Assembly (NCBI GenBank): GCA_032622095.1
Contig: CP136061.1
Location: 119,052,754 to 119,116,753, forward strand
DNA from: Siphonodentalium dalli
Taxonomy: Eukaryota > Mollusca > Scaphopoda > Gadilida > Siphonodentaliidae
DNA length: 64,000 nucleotides
Direction of reading: 5' to 3'
The position numbers and the translations under genes are program-made. The notes under the pieces were generated by a model, which was not told the origin of the DNA, did no database searches, and saw only the letters and a list, made by a program, of their open reading frames with translations. Of this stretch, positions 12,084-24,000 are shown piece after piece (position 1 is the stretch's first letter; every line of letters starts with the position of its first letter).

Positions 12084-12215
12084 AACTCGTCCCCAGTTTA
12101 TAGCGGAATTTACAAAACTCGTCCAGTAAATTAGGTCTGGGCCGAGCCTTGGCCGAGGTCCAGGCCTAATTTACTGGACGAGTTTTGTAAATTCCGCTAT
12201 AAACTGGGGACGAGT
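12084..12215. repeat. Near-perfect inverted repeat, ~58-bp arms
   Basis: The left arm (12084-12141) starts aactcgtccccagtttatag and the right arm (12158-12215) is its reverse complement, with about one mismatch (ggtctggg against ggcctgg). The arms are separated by a GC-richer loop containing gccgagccttggccgag. This could be a small foldback element or a transcribed hairpin. Confidence 0.85.
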
Positions 12216-12744
12216 TATAGATTATATTTATTACATGATCCAAAACATCGACAAAACGTACTTAAATCAGTATTTATTACTGGCGTATATTTAAAGAGAT
12301 AACTTTTCAAACTCTTCAATCATTGTAGTATGTTGGAAAAATTTTGGAAGCCATAGTATTTTGAGATGTAGCGTACGGAATGTAAACAGAGACAAACCGG
12401 AAGTAAAATGTCCGTCGTGAGTCCTGCTCTGTCGTCTCTGGTGCCCGTATTCTAAAACGAAGTTGGACATACCTTTAAGTTAAATGATACCAAGAAACTG
12501 GAATTCGATAAAAGATAAAAATCGGCATACACGGAAGTAAGTCATACGCACTTCATAAATTCACAACTTATAAGACTATAGTCTCGATGCACTTGCAAGA
12601 CGAGACAGCCACTTACGTTATTAAGAATGGTTCCAAGTTAATGAATGTCCAGCAATTACTATAGTCACTAACATATAATAGAATCTATTCACCTTACTCG
12701 ATAACTGGCGACGGCATGCATGAAGAAGTGTGCCTTTTATAATA

Positions 12745-13265
12745 GAACCTCTCGATATCGACCACCCCTGCTGGTGGGGGTAATTGGCGGTTTAGTCTTT
12801 GTTCATGAGATGAATAACTGCTTACTTTCCTCACAGGGGCATGTAACGCGCTCCGCTGTCCGCCCCCCTTTTGCACCGAATATTGTCTCCGGAGAGCGTA
12901 TTTTTTTCGATTTGATCCGGCTCAGACAGCAATGTCCGCTTGTGTCTCGAAATTCACCACCCATGCAGTTTACTATCATTAAAAATCGGCCAAACGATCA
13001 ACTAAATATCTGGAACTTAGTGATTTATTGTCGGCTAATAATTTATTTACTCATACAAATCAACACATTGTCAGTAAACAATTCAGAAATCTGTCGATAA
13101 TTCCAACTTTAAAAAAGATATTTGTCAAGTGACACAGTTCCTAAATTTAATATTCATTGTGACCTGACCTTTCCATGACTGACATAGTAGAAACAGCCAA
13201 TCACCACTCAGTGTTGGAATCGAGGTCCTCATTTTAATATTCATTATGACCTGACCTCGACCAGG
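12745..13265. repeat. Short duplicated motifs
   Basis: A ~70-base stretch (cgaccacccctgctgg...gatgaataactgctt, 12758-12822) recurs with changes at 13773-13838 (cgaccatccctgctg...). Separately, taatattcattgtgacctgacct near 13148-13170 recurs at 13233-13256. No gene is supported in this interval. Confidence 0.5.
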
Positions 13266-14129
13266 CCCCTGTGCTTTCCTTATCGAATCAATGACGTCGA
13301 GACGTTTTTTTTTCAGTTTCAAATTAAATATCGCTGAAATTTCTATCTTCGTGTCAATAATTGTCATGCACCAGAATCTCTGCATAAACAGGAAGGGTGT
13401 GTATTTCCGATGCCTATACTGTAGAGAGAAGGATATCAAGATCATTAGATGTAACCGTTATATAAAGAAGCCTTTATGTTGTATACGACTACGTACGTGT
13501 GACATATGCCTGGAATACAAAGAACACTGAACTGTCGTATATCGACAGGCCTGCGACATATGACTTTCATCATTTAGCGTTATTTTTTAAAGTCTTTGCC
13601 TATATACATCTACTGGCAATTTTTTTTCTTTCTTCATTAAATGCAAGTATTTGTTATTATGTGTAACCGTTGCACAATTTGACATATTCAAGTTGCACAT
13701 TCCTATGACTTGTTGGTAAATATTTCAACCACTTTTCATAAGTGAAGGTTAGTATATGAACTATTTAATTAATCGACCATCCCTGCTGATGGCGGTAATT
13801 GACGATGGAGTCTTTGTTCGTGAGATGAATAACTGCTTCCATTCATTGTCGAATCAATGCTGTGGAGACAATTACTAAAACAAAAACACAATGTGGCTAT
13901 ATACACAAGGCTACACATTAGAACGACGGGTATCAATAGCGTTTGATATGTAAGATAACATGTGCGATTGATTTGAAGGAGGGGAAAGAAGAGAATGATA
14001 GTATAGAGCATGATATCAACGCACGAGTCGTGTTGTCATTCAAAAACTATATTTCAAATGGCTGCCAATTCTCTCGTGAAAATAAACACCAAATATGCGT
14101 ATTTTAATGAACGAAATACGCTCATATTG

Positions 14130-14340
14130 ACATATAGTGTTTGTCTATAAACATACAGTTCTGTAACGTTTTTGATGTTTATTTACATAACAAAGCGTGC
14201 AAACATAACAATAGCATGCAATGTACGCGATATTTATGATTGGTATAAGAATAGCATATGTCTATTTTATAATATTCTTTCTGTTTATGGCAGTTTTAGC
14301 GGTTGTTACCATTTTAACAGCTATACATAACGCGAATGGC
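14130..14340 (+). repeat. Dispersed repeat R1, short fragment
   Basis: Shares ttctgtaacgttttt, tttacataacaaag, ttctttctgtttatggc and taacagc.ata with 690-900 and 57580-57770. The fragment stops just before LINE A begins. Confidence 0.6.
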
Positions 14341-14501
14341 GCCCATATGGTTAAGTGGTCCTGATACTGATACTGAATGAGTACGATATCGCCTGTTTAA
14401 GCGAGGTTAAAAGTTTTATCGAAGATGATATTTTAATCCCAAACTTCAGTATAAGTATAATGAAGGGTAGACACATGTGACGTGGTAAACGATGTGGTGG
14501 A

Positions 14502-15518
14502 TTGTTAATTTGTGTTAAAGATCACTTGTTAAAATATGTGAAAGCAATTAAGACTAATTCACAGAATATTGCCTGGGTGCGCGTTGACCCTGATTGCACA
14601 CTTAACAAACGATCCTTACTTATATGGGCCGTGTATATACCACCGACAAACACAAGATATTGCGACGACAATTGGTCGATCGACCTTGAGGGCGAATTGA
14701 GACAAGTCCGGAAAGACAATGAACTCATTCTAGTCACAGGTGATTTCAACGCCCGAACAAATAAGCTGAGTGATATCGAAGACAATGATATTGACTCCTT
14801 AATTTGTACCATTTCAGATTTGACGAAGTTTGACTCGTCTAATAATTTCGATATATTTGATGTAATTAATGCCGATTTTGATTATGAATTTGACGATTAT
14901 GCCCACACCGATGCTGACCATATCAAGCATAGTGATTATCTTTTCCAATTCTCTAACAGACACCCAGAGGACACTGGAAAGGTCAACAGTTATGGCTATA
15001 AGATTTAAAAATTTTGTAAAAGTAACAATTTTCGCATTTTGAACGGAAGATGTGGCGATGATCAGGGTCATGGAAGACTGACTTCGTCAGATAGGTCAGT
15101 AATTGACTACGCGTTGGGTAATAAGCACTTATTCCGTGATATTGAAAATTTCCGCGTTGAGCAATTCTCCAACCTATTAAGCGATGTTCATAACCCGCTA
15201 CAAACCACAATTCGCTTTTGGACCAATCCTGAGCCTGAAAATGCAGATTATGATAGCATGGATGAGTTAACTCCTCCATCTAGAATTCGCCGTTGGAACC
15301 ACGAAAAGGGTTTCGGGTTTATAAAAAATATTAATGTACATGAACTTGATATGGTCCGAAGCAAAATTGAATCTTTAAATAACAAGACAATTTTACCCTC
15401 AGAACTAGATGATATATGTACGGGCGTTACTAAAATTATGACCGATGCTGGGGGCAAAACATTTGGAACTTTCGTTCCTGGGCAACAACGTAACAATATT
15501 GCCCCAGAAAAAAAATAA
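14502..15518 (+). pseudogene. LINE A endonuclease domain
   Basis: Exonuclease-endonuclease-phosphatase fold of an APE-type LINE, which nicks target DNA to prime reverse transcription. VTGDFNAR (near 14736) carries the conserved GDFN motif, and LTSSDRSVIDYAL near 15075 resembles the later S-x-IDY block. A stop codon at 15006-15008 interrupts an otherwise continuous frame. The frame is lost in an A run at about 15505-15515. The linker that follows leads into reverse transcriptase. Confidence 0.8.
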
Positions 15519-17565
15519 ACCTTGGGTTGACCAGGGTTGTAAACAGGCTAGGAAGCAGTTTAACATATCAAAACGCGAATATAACCGTGATAAATCTGAA
15601 TCAAATAAAGAATTACTAAAATATGCTGGAACGATTTATAGAAAAATGATGGATTCAAAAATAAAAAGTCTGAAAGAAAAACATGTCTCAGAGCTTAGAC
15701 ATCTCTGTCAGACAGAAAGCAAGGTTTCTGGGAAAAACTCCATAGCATGTGCGATAATTCCAAAACATCTGAGTCAAAAGTAAGTCTTGACGAATTTGCA
15801 GCACATTTCCAGTCACTAAACAGTATAGAAGAGCTTGATGATTTTAAACGTTTCGTGAGCGATGATTATGATCCGTCGGATAGCTCTTATTTAAATAATC
15901 CAATATCGGAGGAGGAGATTAAGACTGCCATATTGAGGCTTAAAAATGGAAAGACACGTGGGTATGACCAGCTAAGTAATGAATATTTTAAATCGACTTT
16001 AGATATGTTTATGCCAGTTTATGTTTTATTATTTAATTTGATTCTGAACTGCGGTATTTTCCCACAAGGGTGGGCGATAGGTATGACAAAACCTATCTAT
16101 AAAAAATCTGGGGACCCAAAAAATCAATACTTAATAGCAGACTAGTAGCCTTTTCCGAAGAATTCGAGGTTATCTTGAAAACACAAACCGGATTTAGAAA
16201 AGGACACTCCACGATAGATAACATATTCATATTACAGAGTATAATTGATCTCTATTTATCAAGTGGCAAGAAACTTTATTGTATCTTTATAGACTTTCGA
16301 AAAGCATTTGATACTATCTGGAGGGACGCATTGTGGCTAAAATTGATGAACTATGATATTAATGGTAAAGTCCTAAATATTATAAAGGATATGTATGGCA
16401 AAATTAAAATTTGTGTCAAAGACAACAACTCTATATCTGACTTTTTTTGTCAGTAAAATTGGCCTATTCCAAGGTGAAATAATGTCACCTTTCTTATTTT
16501 CTCTATATGTAAATGATTTACAAAGTTTCTTGTATGATTGTGCAATAGACCCTCTGAAATTTCTAGATGAATCATATATGCAAAATGTTGGATGCTTTAT
16601 TAAATTGTTATGTCTTTTATATGCCGACGATACAGTTCTATTTTCTGACGACGAAGATAATATGCATAGGGCTCTCCTCGCCTTTGCCGATTATGCAGAG
16701 GCTTGGAAACTTCAAGTCAATACAAAAAAAGACCAAATTAATGATTTTCACAAAGAAATGGTCAAAATATCTTCCCACATTCATGTATAGAGGCTGTGTT
16801 CTAGAAATAGTTAAAGAATTCACTTATTTAGGGGTTAAATTATTTTATAATGGTCGCTTCTGTCAGAACATAAAGAAAACAGTTAATTGTGCAACGAGAG
16901 CCATATACGGCCTGCTTAATAAGGTTCGAAAACTTAACCTACCCATTGATATTATGCTTGATTTATTCAATAAGATGATTTTACCTATTTTACTGTATGG
17001 GAGTGAGATATGGTGTTTTGAACGTATTCAAAATGTAGAGACACTACATCTAAACTTTTGTAAGATGGTTGCGTCCAACAAAATGAGTACCCCCAATTAC
17101 ATAGTTTATGCAGAATTCGCACGACACCCCGTCTCTATAGAAATAACATGCCGAGCTCTGACATATTGGTCAAAGCTCGTATCGAGTAACGGCTCTGAGC
17201 TAGCTAAGAATATATATACCTTAATTTATCAGACTCATGAGATGAACTCACAGACAGTAGACAAAAATAACTCCAAATGGTTATGTTTTGTCAAAAATGC
17301 TCTTTATGATTTGAAATTGCAATCAAAGTGGATCACCCAGACGGGCCTGACCGCTATTGAACTGAGAAATGCAAAAACTGTTCTCAAACAACGTCATTGG
17401 GACGCACTACTCGTTGACATAAACACATCTGCTTCATCGAGGGCCCAATTTTATAGTTTTATTAAAACTGACTACGGTTACCCAAATTACTTGAAGATTT
17501 TGCCGTCTAATATATCGATATACCTCTTGAAGCTCAGAACTGCGAATCATAAACTGCCTATATAG
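15519..17565 (+). pseudogene. LINE A reverse transcriptase and thumb region, frameshifted
   Basis: Pieces of one reverse transcriptase lie in successive frames. They include ILRLKNGKTRGYDQL (near 15930), KPIYKKSGD (16090), TGFRKGHSTID (16187), the first catalytic block FIDFRKAFDTI (16288), LFQGEIMSPFLFSLYVND (16465) and the catalytic YADDTVLF (16620). The thumb/C-terminal region EFTYLGVKL...ILPILLYGSEIWC (16815-17030) follows. At least three frameshifts separate the pieces (about 16145, 16430 and 16740). The order is complete, so decay came after insertion. Confidence 0.85.
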
Positions 17566-17820
17566 AGTGCGCAAGATGGAAGAAATCTCAGAATGGTAAT
17601 GACAATAGGATATGCACCATATGTGGAGAATATTTAGGAGACGAATACCATTTAGTTATTATATGCAGTCATTTGGATGAAATCAGAAAATAATATATCC
17701 CTGAGTACTTTTGGAAGAACCCAACGAGAGAGAAATTCCATGGTCTCCAATCTCTTCAAAATATAAGCCTCATAAAAAGACTATGCATATTCCTAAGGTG
17801 TGCCTTTAAGAAGGTGTCTT
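17566..17820 (+). pseudogene. LINE A C-terminal zinc knuckle
   Basis: After the stop at about 17563, the readable peptide contains CTICGEYLGDEYHLVIIC, a C-x2-C-x8-H-x4-C knuckle common at the C-terminus of LINE ORF2 proteins and thought to aid nucleic-acid binding. A further stop follows in DEIRK-stop-YIPEYFW. The end of the frame gives way to the 3' untranslated region. Confidence 0.75.
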
Positions 17821-18034
17821 ATACTATATAATCGAAATTTATTGTTATGGGTGAACACATGTAATTATCATACTTGTTAAGTTTATCGCCTATTATTGTG
17901 TAATCTAATTTAATTACTACTGTGTATATGAAATGAACAATGATTAATGTGATATTCAAAGTTGTGTACATAGTATATATATGTTTTGCTTGTTTCACTG
18001 TTATGTGACTTAAGCAATAAATCAATCAATGAAA

Positions 18035-18685
18035 TCGTTTGTCTCATACACGGATGAATAGTAAAATAACCGTTGCAACTGCTCACGTTGTGGTCTTGGA
18101 ACCAATATAGAGTATACTGCACCGTAGATTTCAAAAGTTTATAGAGATAATCGATGGATCCAGTTGCCCAATACTCATTTGGGATAAGCTTTTCTCTGAT
18201 GTCGGCTAACTTCGGACAAACCATTATAAAATTATAGTAGTCTGATATAGAGACCTTACACAGGGAGCACATAATACATATAGCGTATACTGCAGTGTAA
18301 CTGCACCGTAGATTTCAAAAGTTTATAGAGATAATCAATGGATCCAGTTTCCCAATACTCATTTGGGATAACCTTTTCTCTGATGTCGGCTAACTTCGGA
18401 TAAACCATTACAAAATGATAGTTGTCTGATATAGAGACCTTACAAAGGGAGCACATAATCCGGGTTTTATTCCCTTTCTTATTTTTGGCCCATCTCGCCA
18501 CCTATACCCCCAATCTATGTTCCGCTGTTCTGATTTTTTGAATGCTTACTCTGCCATTAATGGAATTCATAATGAAAACCACCGAGAGTGGGCTTGATTT
18601 TAAGAAGTCTGTATAATTCGCCACATATATATCCCTATCCCAATCTAATTTAAAAGCATTAATCAGAGCTGAGTGCATACTGCCT
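18035..18685 (-). mobile_element. LINE A-related C-terminal fragment with internal duplication
   Basis: Minus-strand peptides ALINAFKLDWDRD, LSVVFIMNSINGRVSIQK and IRTAEHRLGV match the style of LINE A just before its zinc knuckle (LRTANHKLPI). A knuckle-like MCSLCKVSISDNYHFVMV follows. The knuckle and the tail YPKLADIREKVIPNEYW occur twice because about 184 bases are tandemly duplicated (accgtagatt at 18121 and 18305). Both copies are degenerate. The fragment meets LINE B at about 18686, where the protein homology changes abruptly. Confidence 0.7.
18110..18470. repeat. ~184-bp tandem duplication inside LINE debris
   Basis: Two imperfect copies of a segment running from caccgtagatttcaaaag to gggagcacataat begin near 18118 and 18302. 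They differ at scattered bases and a short insertion, so the duplication is not recent. Confidence 0.8.
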
Positions 18686-18986
18686 GCCATCGAAGGTGTC
18701 ATGATCATGGCTTTCCAGGGCATCAATATCTTTCTGCAGGTCGGGATCCCATATTACGTCTGCGTAGTCCATGTTTGATACTATTAGTGAGCTTCTTCCG
18801 TTTAGTTGAGGCTCTTCTCACATGCCGCCTAAGAAATCCTAAAGTGTATTTCGCTTCTTTAATGTGTTGGGTCCATTTTATATCGTTGGAAAATATAACT
18901 CCCAGATATGGATTATATTTGACGACTTGGAGGATGCTGCTACTTAGTTGATACATATATGAGGATGTTTGTCGTATCTGTATTAA

Positions 18987-19338
18987 ACCTTTACCCAACA
19001 GAAGGGCCCTGTGCCAATTCATTCTCTTATATATGCGAGTCGACCATAGGTCGCCTCGCATATATAAGAGAATGCATTGGCTTAACACATTAAAAATTGT
19101 TAAAGAATGTAAGAAAAAATGGCTAATGCATTCTCTTATATATGCGAGGCGACCTATGGTCGACTCGCATATATAAGAGAATGCATTGGCACAGGGCTAA
19201 CTGTAACTATCACAATGTGGTCAAGGAGCCGGTTCCAATGATATCCATATTTGTATGGTTCTATTGAGACAGACCGAAGATATTTTAGGCTGTTGAAGCT
19301 TTATTTGGCCGGTTTTGGCCGTTTTGTTGGGTAAAGGG
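18987..19338. mobile_element. Paired-palindrome TTAA MITE (family P), copy A
   Basis: TTAA flanks both ends (18983-18986 and 19339-19342). The terminal inverted repeats are CCCTTTACCCAACA on the minus strand at the right end and ACCTTTACCCAACA at the left. TTAA duplication and CCCTTT-like ends fit the piggyBac superfamily. Inside are two ~69-base near-palindromes (19013-19081 and 19122-19190) in opposite orientation, separated by an AT-rich spacer, and then ~130 bases of unique sequence. It sits in LINE B. Removing 18987-19342 rejoins ...TKCHL to IQIRQT in frame. Confidence 0.88.
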
Positions 19339-19405
19339 TTAAATGACACTTTGTTGTATTGAAACTCATCGCCCATTCCTCAGTCCATGCCTCAGGGTGT
19401 TTTAA

Positions 19406-19838
19406 ACGGACGGATCATTTCAGCCTACACATTTTGTCTACGTAATTTGGAGGGACGGATACGATAGGTCGATAAATACACGAAATAGTGATATGCCGGC
19501 TTCATATGCTTTGATAAACACTTGCCAAAGTCACAACCATTTTCCAACCGTTTTCATTTTTTCGCCCGAAGTCAGACAAACGCCCTTTATTGCTACCATA
19601 TCATGAATAGAATAACATGGAACGCTCTTTTCTCTTCCATGTCGTGTAAATTACTGTTTTTTGTTTGGGACCCAAACACCTTGTTCATAGTTGCATTTTT
19701 CATTTCTTCAAAGCGTATTTTTGGGTACGGAATGCTCGTAAAAGGTAGTTACGATATTTATTGACCTATTTCGGTACCGGGAAAAATTTAAAAGCCAACA
19801 ATATTATTGTATTTTGGAGCGCAAACCGCCATGTGGCT
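19406..19838 (+). mobile_element. TTAA-flanked element family T2, copy 2
   Basis: 433 bases with TTAA on both sides (19402-19405 and 19839-19842), inserted in LINE B. Removing the element with one TTAA rejoins FQEDLK to HPEAWTEEWAM in frame, which proves the borders. It is related to 7310-7708 and to the fragment at 34197-34275. It lacks the palindromes of family P and I see no obvious terminal inverted repeats, so it is a second TTAA-using family. Confidence 0.8.
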
Positions 19839-21560
19839 TTAAATCTTCTTGAAAAGCTAACTGGTCTTTGTGTCTTCGTATAGGTCGATATAGGAGACAG
19901 TCGTCTGCGAACAGTCTGACTGTGGATGTGACGCACTCTGGACGGTCGTTTATGTGGCACAAGAACAGTAAAGTCATAGGAATGTTCCTTGTGGCACATT
20001 ATATAATAATACAGGATGGTTTGTGGGTAAGCTTTCCCTTCTACTGCTACCCTCATATCCCGTTGAGTCATGAATCCTTGCAATCATTTACGAATGCTCC
20101 TGGTATTCCACTGCTGTTTAGATTTGGCAGTCATTTTCTGTTTGCATGAGATAGTATCAACAGTTTTGGAAATGTCCAAGATTGCGATGTCTGATTGGGT
20201 CTTGGAGTCATGATACTGTGGCAGGTCTTGTGTTATTGTTGTTGTTAGTACATGTAGCAGTAGCTGTGCAGTACAATATCGCATTTGTTTAGATATGTTA
20301 ATATGTAGTATGTTGTTCTCTTCTAGATGTGTTAGCATGGTTCGGCAGATGATGTATTGCAGCACACTGAAGTGAGACACAGGACAGTAGTTTTATTATA
20401 GGTGTACATGGCCTTTTTTAAATATTGGAGCAATGTTCGCCTTTAGCCAGTCACTTGGTACATGTATATCTCCCCCTCCTATAAGTATTCCGCCAGATTT
20501 TAATGGCACGATTTCACTGTTGCCTTGCTCTTTACTTTGCTTTTTGGTTTATTATTTAGTTTTGTCGCGCCTTCTCCTATAATTGAGTCGATGTGTTCCC
20601 ATTATGCATGGGTGTCGCATTTCGCGTCGGCACATTTTCTTTCTGTTATAGAGGTTGAACTACGCCCGTATTGATTTCAATTTTGCGTCTTTGCGAGGCT
20701 TTGCTTTCTTTCTGAGGATCTTGTCAGTCGTCTGCTTTGACATGTCAGTCTCTCTTACGGTCTACTCATCTTTGATGTTTCATGCATGTCAATTGCAGAT
20801 AATATACCCCCTTTAAATGTCTCCCAGGCCATGTCGATTGTGTCTCAGGTGGCTGATTTTATGTTTTTACTCTAGGCTTTGATCGTTTCAGCCATTTTAT
20901 CCCTTACTGAATTGGTAGACGTTTCTCGTCGCTGTTTTGTTTAGGAGTGGTCTATACATGTAGGTGAGCAGTCTGTAACCGACATATCATGGTCGGGTAC
21001 ACTCGGTATGTTTTTTGTTGTCAGGTTTATATTGTTTGTAAGCATGAATAAGAAGTATGTTTCTTCTCTTATAGGCTGCTCCCGAATTTATGTGAGCCCA
21101 TGCATGTTGCAGAGATCCAGTTGTGTTTGTTGCACTAATCGATCATGGCCCCTTGTGTCGCATCCATTCGCCCCAATCGATGTCTGTGCAGTTAAAATCG
21201 CCACAGATGATATTACGTTTATGTTGTTTTTCTTGTAGCTTGTCAAGGGCGCTATCAATATCCTTTAAAGTTTAGATCTTCTTAATTTATGTGCGCTATG
21301 TACAAGGCAGCGATGGAGATGACTTTACTCTGTCGGTTTGACCCATTCCACTTCACACTGTCACAAGTTCTGACATTTCACCGGCTAATATGTTCTTATT
21401 TGTCGCTAGAAATACTCCTCCACCAAGTTTGTTTTTGCTCCATTTTGAAGAAGTTAATGAGCGAATCTTCGGCAGTTATTTACGAACTGGGATGTGTTTT
21501 TCTTGCTGGAATGCTGGCATATACATTGGCTCGAAAACAGATATATTCTTTTCCTCCGTG

Positions 21561-22960
21561 TTATCGTACATGTTGCTGTGATGCTAGTGGGCCATTAAGA
21601 AATAAATCTTGTTTCGGTTAAGTTTATGTAAGAAATAAATATATTGTGTTTGTCTTATTATAAAGGGTATAACGCTATAACACAAACATTGTGTGAACCA
21701 CGAAGCGGTTCACGCTAAATGTGCTCCAACTGCCACAGCGCTATACCATTCAACAAATCACGCTCAAACTACATTCATTTCTTATATTTAGATTTATGGA
21801 TATGATTGTATGACTGTCCATTGATACAAATCCGCTTGCTTCAATGAGCGTGAACTAATTATTATTTATTATCGAAATGGCCATGTATCGATCATTCGCG
21901 ACAAACGTATGCATTACGTTGTCTACCAGCGAACATTTATCACCAACCAACATCAAGGGATCCTCTCTTTCAATATTGCATCATAATGTCGACATGAACA
22001 AACTGAATCACCGAGATGTTTCGATGTAAAAAGTAAATAATAACGCTTGTCCGAAAAAAGTATCAACTTAAAAGTTCGAATATTAGTGTTCACTAAATAT
22101 ATGCAAATTAGCAAACACCACAACTGGTGTGTTTTGCGAATCCGTGGGGTATATAAGATCTATGATTTTTTAGTACGTCGTAGTGATGTGAAATAGGTGA
22201 GTTACTACAGTGTGTGTTTGGAGATATTCTTGCAATATAACACCAGGCGGGCGACAAAAACAATGTCTCCCGGGTCAGCGGGCGACAGTGTGATTTGTCG
22301 CCCGGCACGTGACAGCACATGGGCCAATCAGAAGGGTGGAAAATAGGGAGGAGGATAATAACGGATCTTGTTTGGTGTGTTTTACTGGAATATGAAACGC
22401 ATAATCCTGAATTTAGTGTACCACTCTCAGGTTATGTAAATATTTAAGAAATAGCTCGATTTCGATTTAGGTTCTGCAGTAATAATCGAAAAGTTTGAAG
22501 ACGAATGCTATGAACCGCGATCATCCCACTGTGACGTGATTTGACATTAGAATTGTCTGTCCAGGCGGGTGGGTAATTACTTCAAGACACATTCATGTGT
22601 AATGGTTATCGCCGCAATATACTGGTATCTTCAATCGATATTAGGTTATAAAACTTTTTTTCGCTGTTACCAGTTTACTTCTAGTAATATTCAGGGATGT
22701 ATTAGTGGCCGATATTCTTTTTGTTATTGAATAACAAAACATACACGGAATGTATATAATAGTTTATTTCAGGCAATTTTGCCCACATGTATGTATGTAT
22801 ACAATATAATATATAACAATGAATCACAAATTTTAGCAATGGCGTTTTTTGATTTGCATTATGTGTATAATATAGAATTCCAATTTAAAAATAGTCCTGA
22901 TTTATACTTAATATCTGAATAATGTATACTAGAAATGATTGTATTGGGACACTGACATGC
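21561..22960. other. Non-coding stretch, nothing recognised
   Basis: No domain-bearing frame was found. Short open frames here (for example 22108-22320) have no recognisable motifs. A short self-complementary segment around 22255-22310 pairs cgcccg-type motifs (gggcgacaaa, tttgtcgccc). Confidence 0.35.
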
Positions 22961-22972
22961 TCTCTCTCTCTC

Positions 22973-23023
<51 letters not shown>

Positions 23024-23032
23024 ATCTCTCTG
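22961..23032. repeat. (CT)n microsatellite
   Basis: An almost pure CT run of about 60 bases, interrupted by ccccc near 22975 and by tta near 23021. The apparent Arg-Glu repeat protein read on the minus strand is a by-product. Confidence 0.95.
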
Positions 23033-23376
23033 TGAAGTTATATCCAAACTTGCGCAAAAACATCGGAAATGATTACATACAATCATTAACATACATAGCG
23101 CTAGCACTACACTGAATATTTAAAATATCGCATCAACATCCTATATGAATTATGATAACAGATAGACAATTTGTTGTACGATTTCTTTGAGTAATTAGCC
23201 CACAGATGGGCACAATATAATGGCGAACTATAACGAAGAAATAAGAATTTTTTGACATCAAAAGAACAAAAAGAGAATTTCCTGATTATTACATTGGCTC
23301 GAATATATATGGCACGATATTGACGTTGAATGTCATCGTCAGAGAGATCGTCGCGAATCATGTGACCCATATATCT
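23030..23376 (-). mobile_element. LINE fragment, reverse transcriptase C-terminal region
   Basis: The minus-strand peptide YMGHMIRDDLSDDDIQRQYR, then ANVIIRKFSFCSFDVK and LYCAHLWANYSKKSYNKL, matches the region after the reverse transcriptase palm in many invertebrate LINEs. After a frameshift at about 23105 it continues as CSASAMYVNDCM, a stop, then FPMFLRKFGY. The CT microsatellite follows. Only about 350 bases of the element remain. Confidence 0.75.
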
Positions 23377-23429
23377 ATAGGAGGAACTGAAGTTAACCTC
23401 GCAATATCAGGCACATACATTGGCATCAG

Positions 23430-24000
23430 ATATTTCAAGGGCGGGCAGGGGGGGGGGGGGGGTCGGAAAGAATTTTCAGGCACGTATGCTGATTTTTAAC
23501 TTTCGACCCTTGTTGGGACCCACCCACCCCCGCGTCCAAAATTTGTTCCGTTTTCGGCAGTTTTGTCCGACCATTTTTTGACCCCCCCCCCCCCTTTAAC
23601 ACTAAAACAGATTTGCAGGCGGAAATTCACTGTAAACAGCTGTATATGAATTTATGTGCATACTATTTGTCATGGATGTTAATATTGACATGTAAATAGG
23701 AACGAGTCATTTTGGGGTCATTCGGCCAAAAAAACATGGCTGGCAGCGGCTATCTTGGATTTCAAAATTTGCAACAAAATACAACACGATAACTGTCTGC
23801 AGTCAGTTTAGCAGTTAGAATTACATTATATCTCTTATTCTAAGGTGTTTTAAGTCAAACTCATTGCAAAAACAGTCAAAAAACTTGCAGGAAAAAACAT
23901 TTTGAGTTGCGGAAAACATTGGTTGTTGGTCCCATCGACCACCCACCCCGGCATACGTGCGCGGATAAAAATTTGTCCCCCCCCCCCCGCCTGGGAAGGG
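23430..24000. other. Region with long C and G runs
   Basis: A run of about 14 G occurs near 23449-23462, about 14 C near 23583-23596, and about 11 C near 23978-23988. Similar short contexts (cacccacccc, aaaatttgt) surround two of them, so they may be diverged copies. No gene is present. Confidence 0.5.

Larger units (their letters stand above)
14380..18030 (+). mobile_element. LINE A: 5'-truncated, decayed non-LTR retrotransposon
   Basis: This copy begins inside the apurinic endonuclease domain: YDIACLSEV is readable at about 14390. It runs through reverse transcriptase to a C-terminal CCHC zinc knuckle and a 3' untranslated region that ends in an (AATC)n-like tail at about 18012-18030 (gcaataaatcaatcaatg). 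One in-frame stop and several frameshifts break the coding sequence, so it is dead. The clade is not certain: the C-terminal block around ILLYGSEIW and the short terminal microsatellite fit the I/Jockey/CR1 group broadly. Its 3' end abuts the minus-strand fragment that starts at about 18035, so LINE A probably inserted there. Confidence 0.85.
18686..21560 (-). mobile_element. LINE B: decayed Jockey/CR1-like non-LTR retrotransposon
   Basis: Reading from high to low coordinates gives endonuclease pieces KLGGGVFLATNKNI (near 21400), the motif GDFNCTDIDWGE (near 21200) and PDHDMSVTD (near 21000). Reverse transcriptase follows with SDIAILDISKTVDTIS (near 20180), NVPQGT, then VRLFADDCLLYRPI with the catalytic FADD (near 19900), WTEEWAMSFNTTKCHL (near 19370), YLGVIFSNDIKWTQHI (near 18880) and DYADVIWDP (near 18750). 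There are many stops and frameshifts. Two TTAA-flanked elements interrupt it at 18987-19338 and 19406-19838, and removing each rejoins the frame. The 3' part is missing or replaced at about 18686. Confidence 0.85.

Noticed and set aside
22859-23107. Arg-Glu repeat protein, minus strand
   Set aside because: It is a translation of the CT microsatellite.
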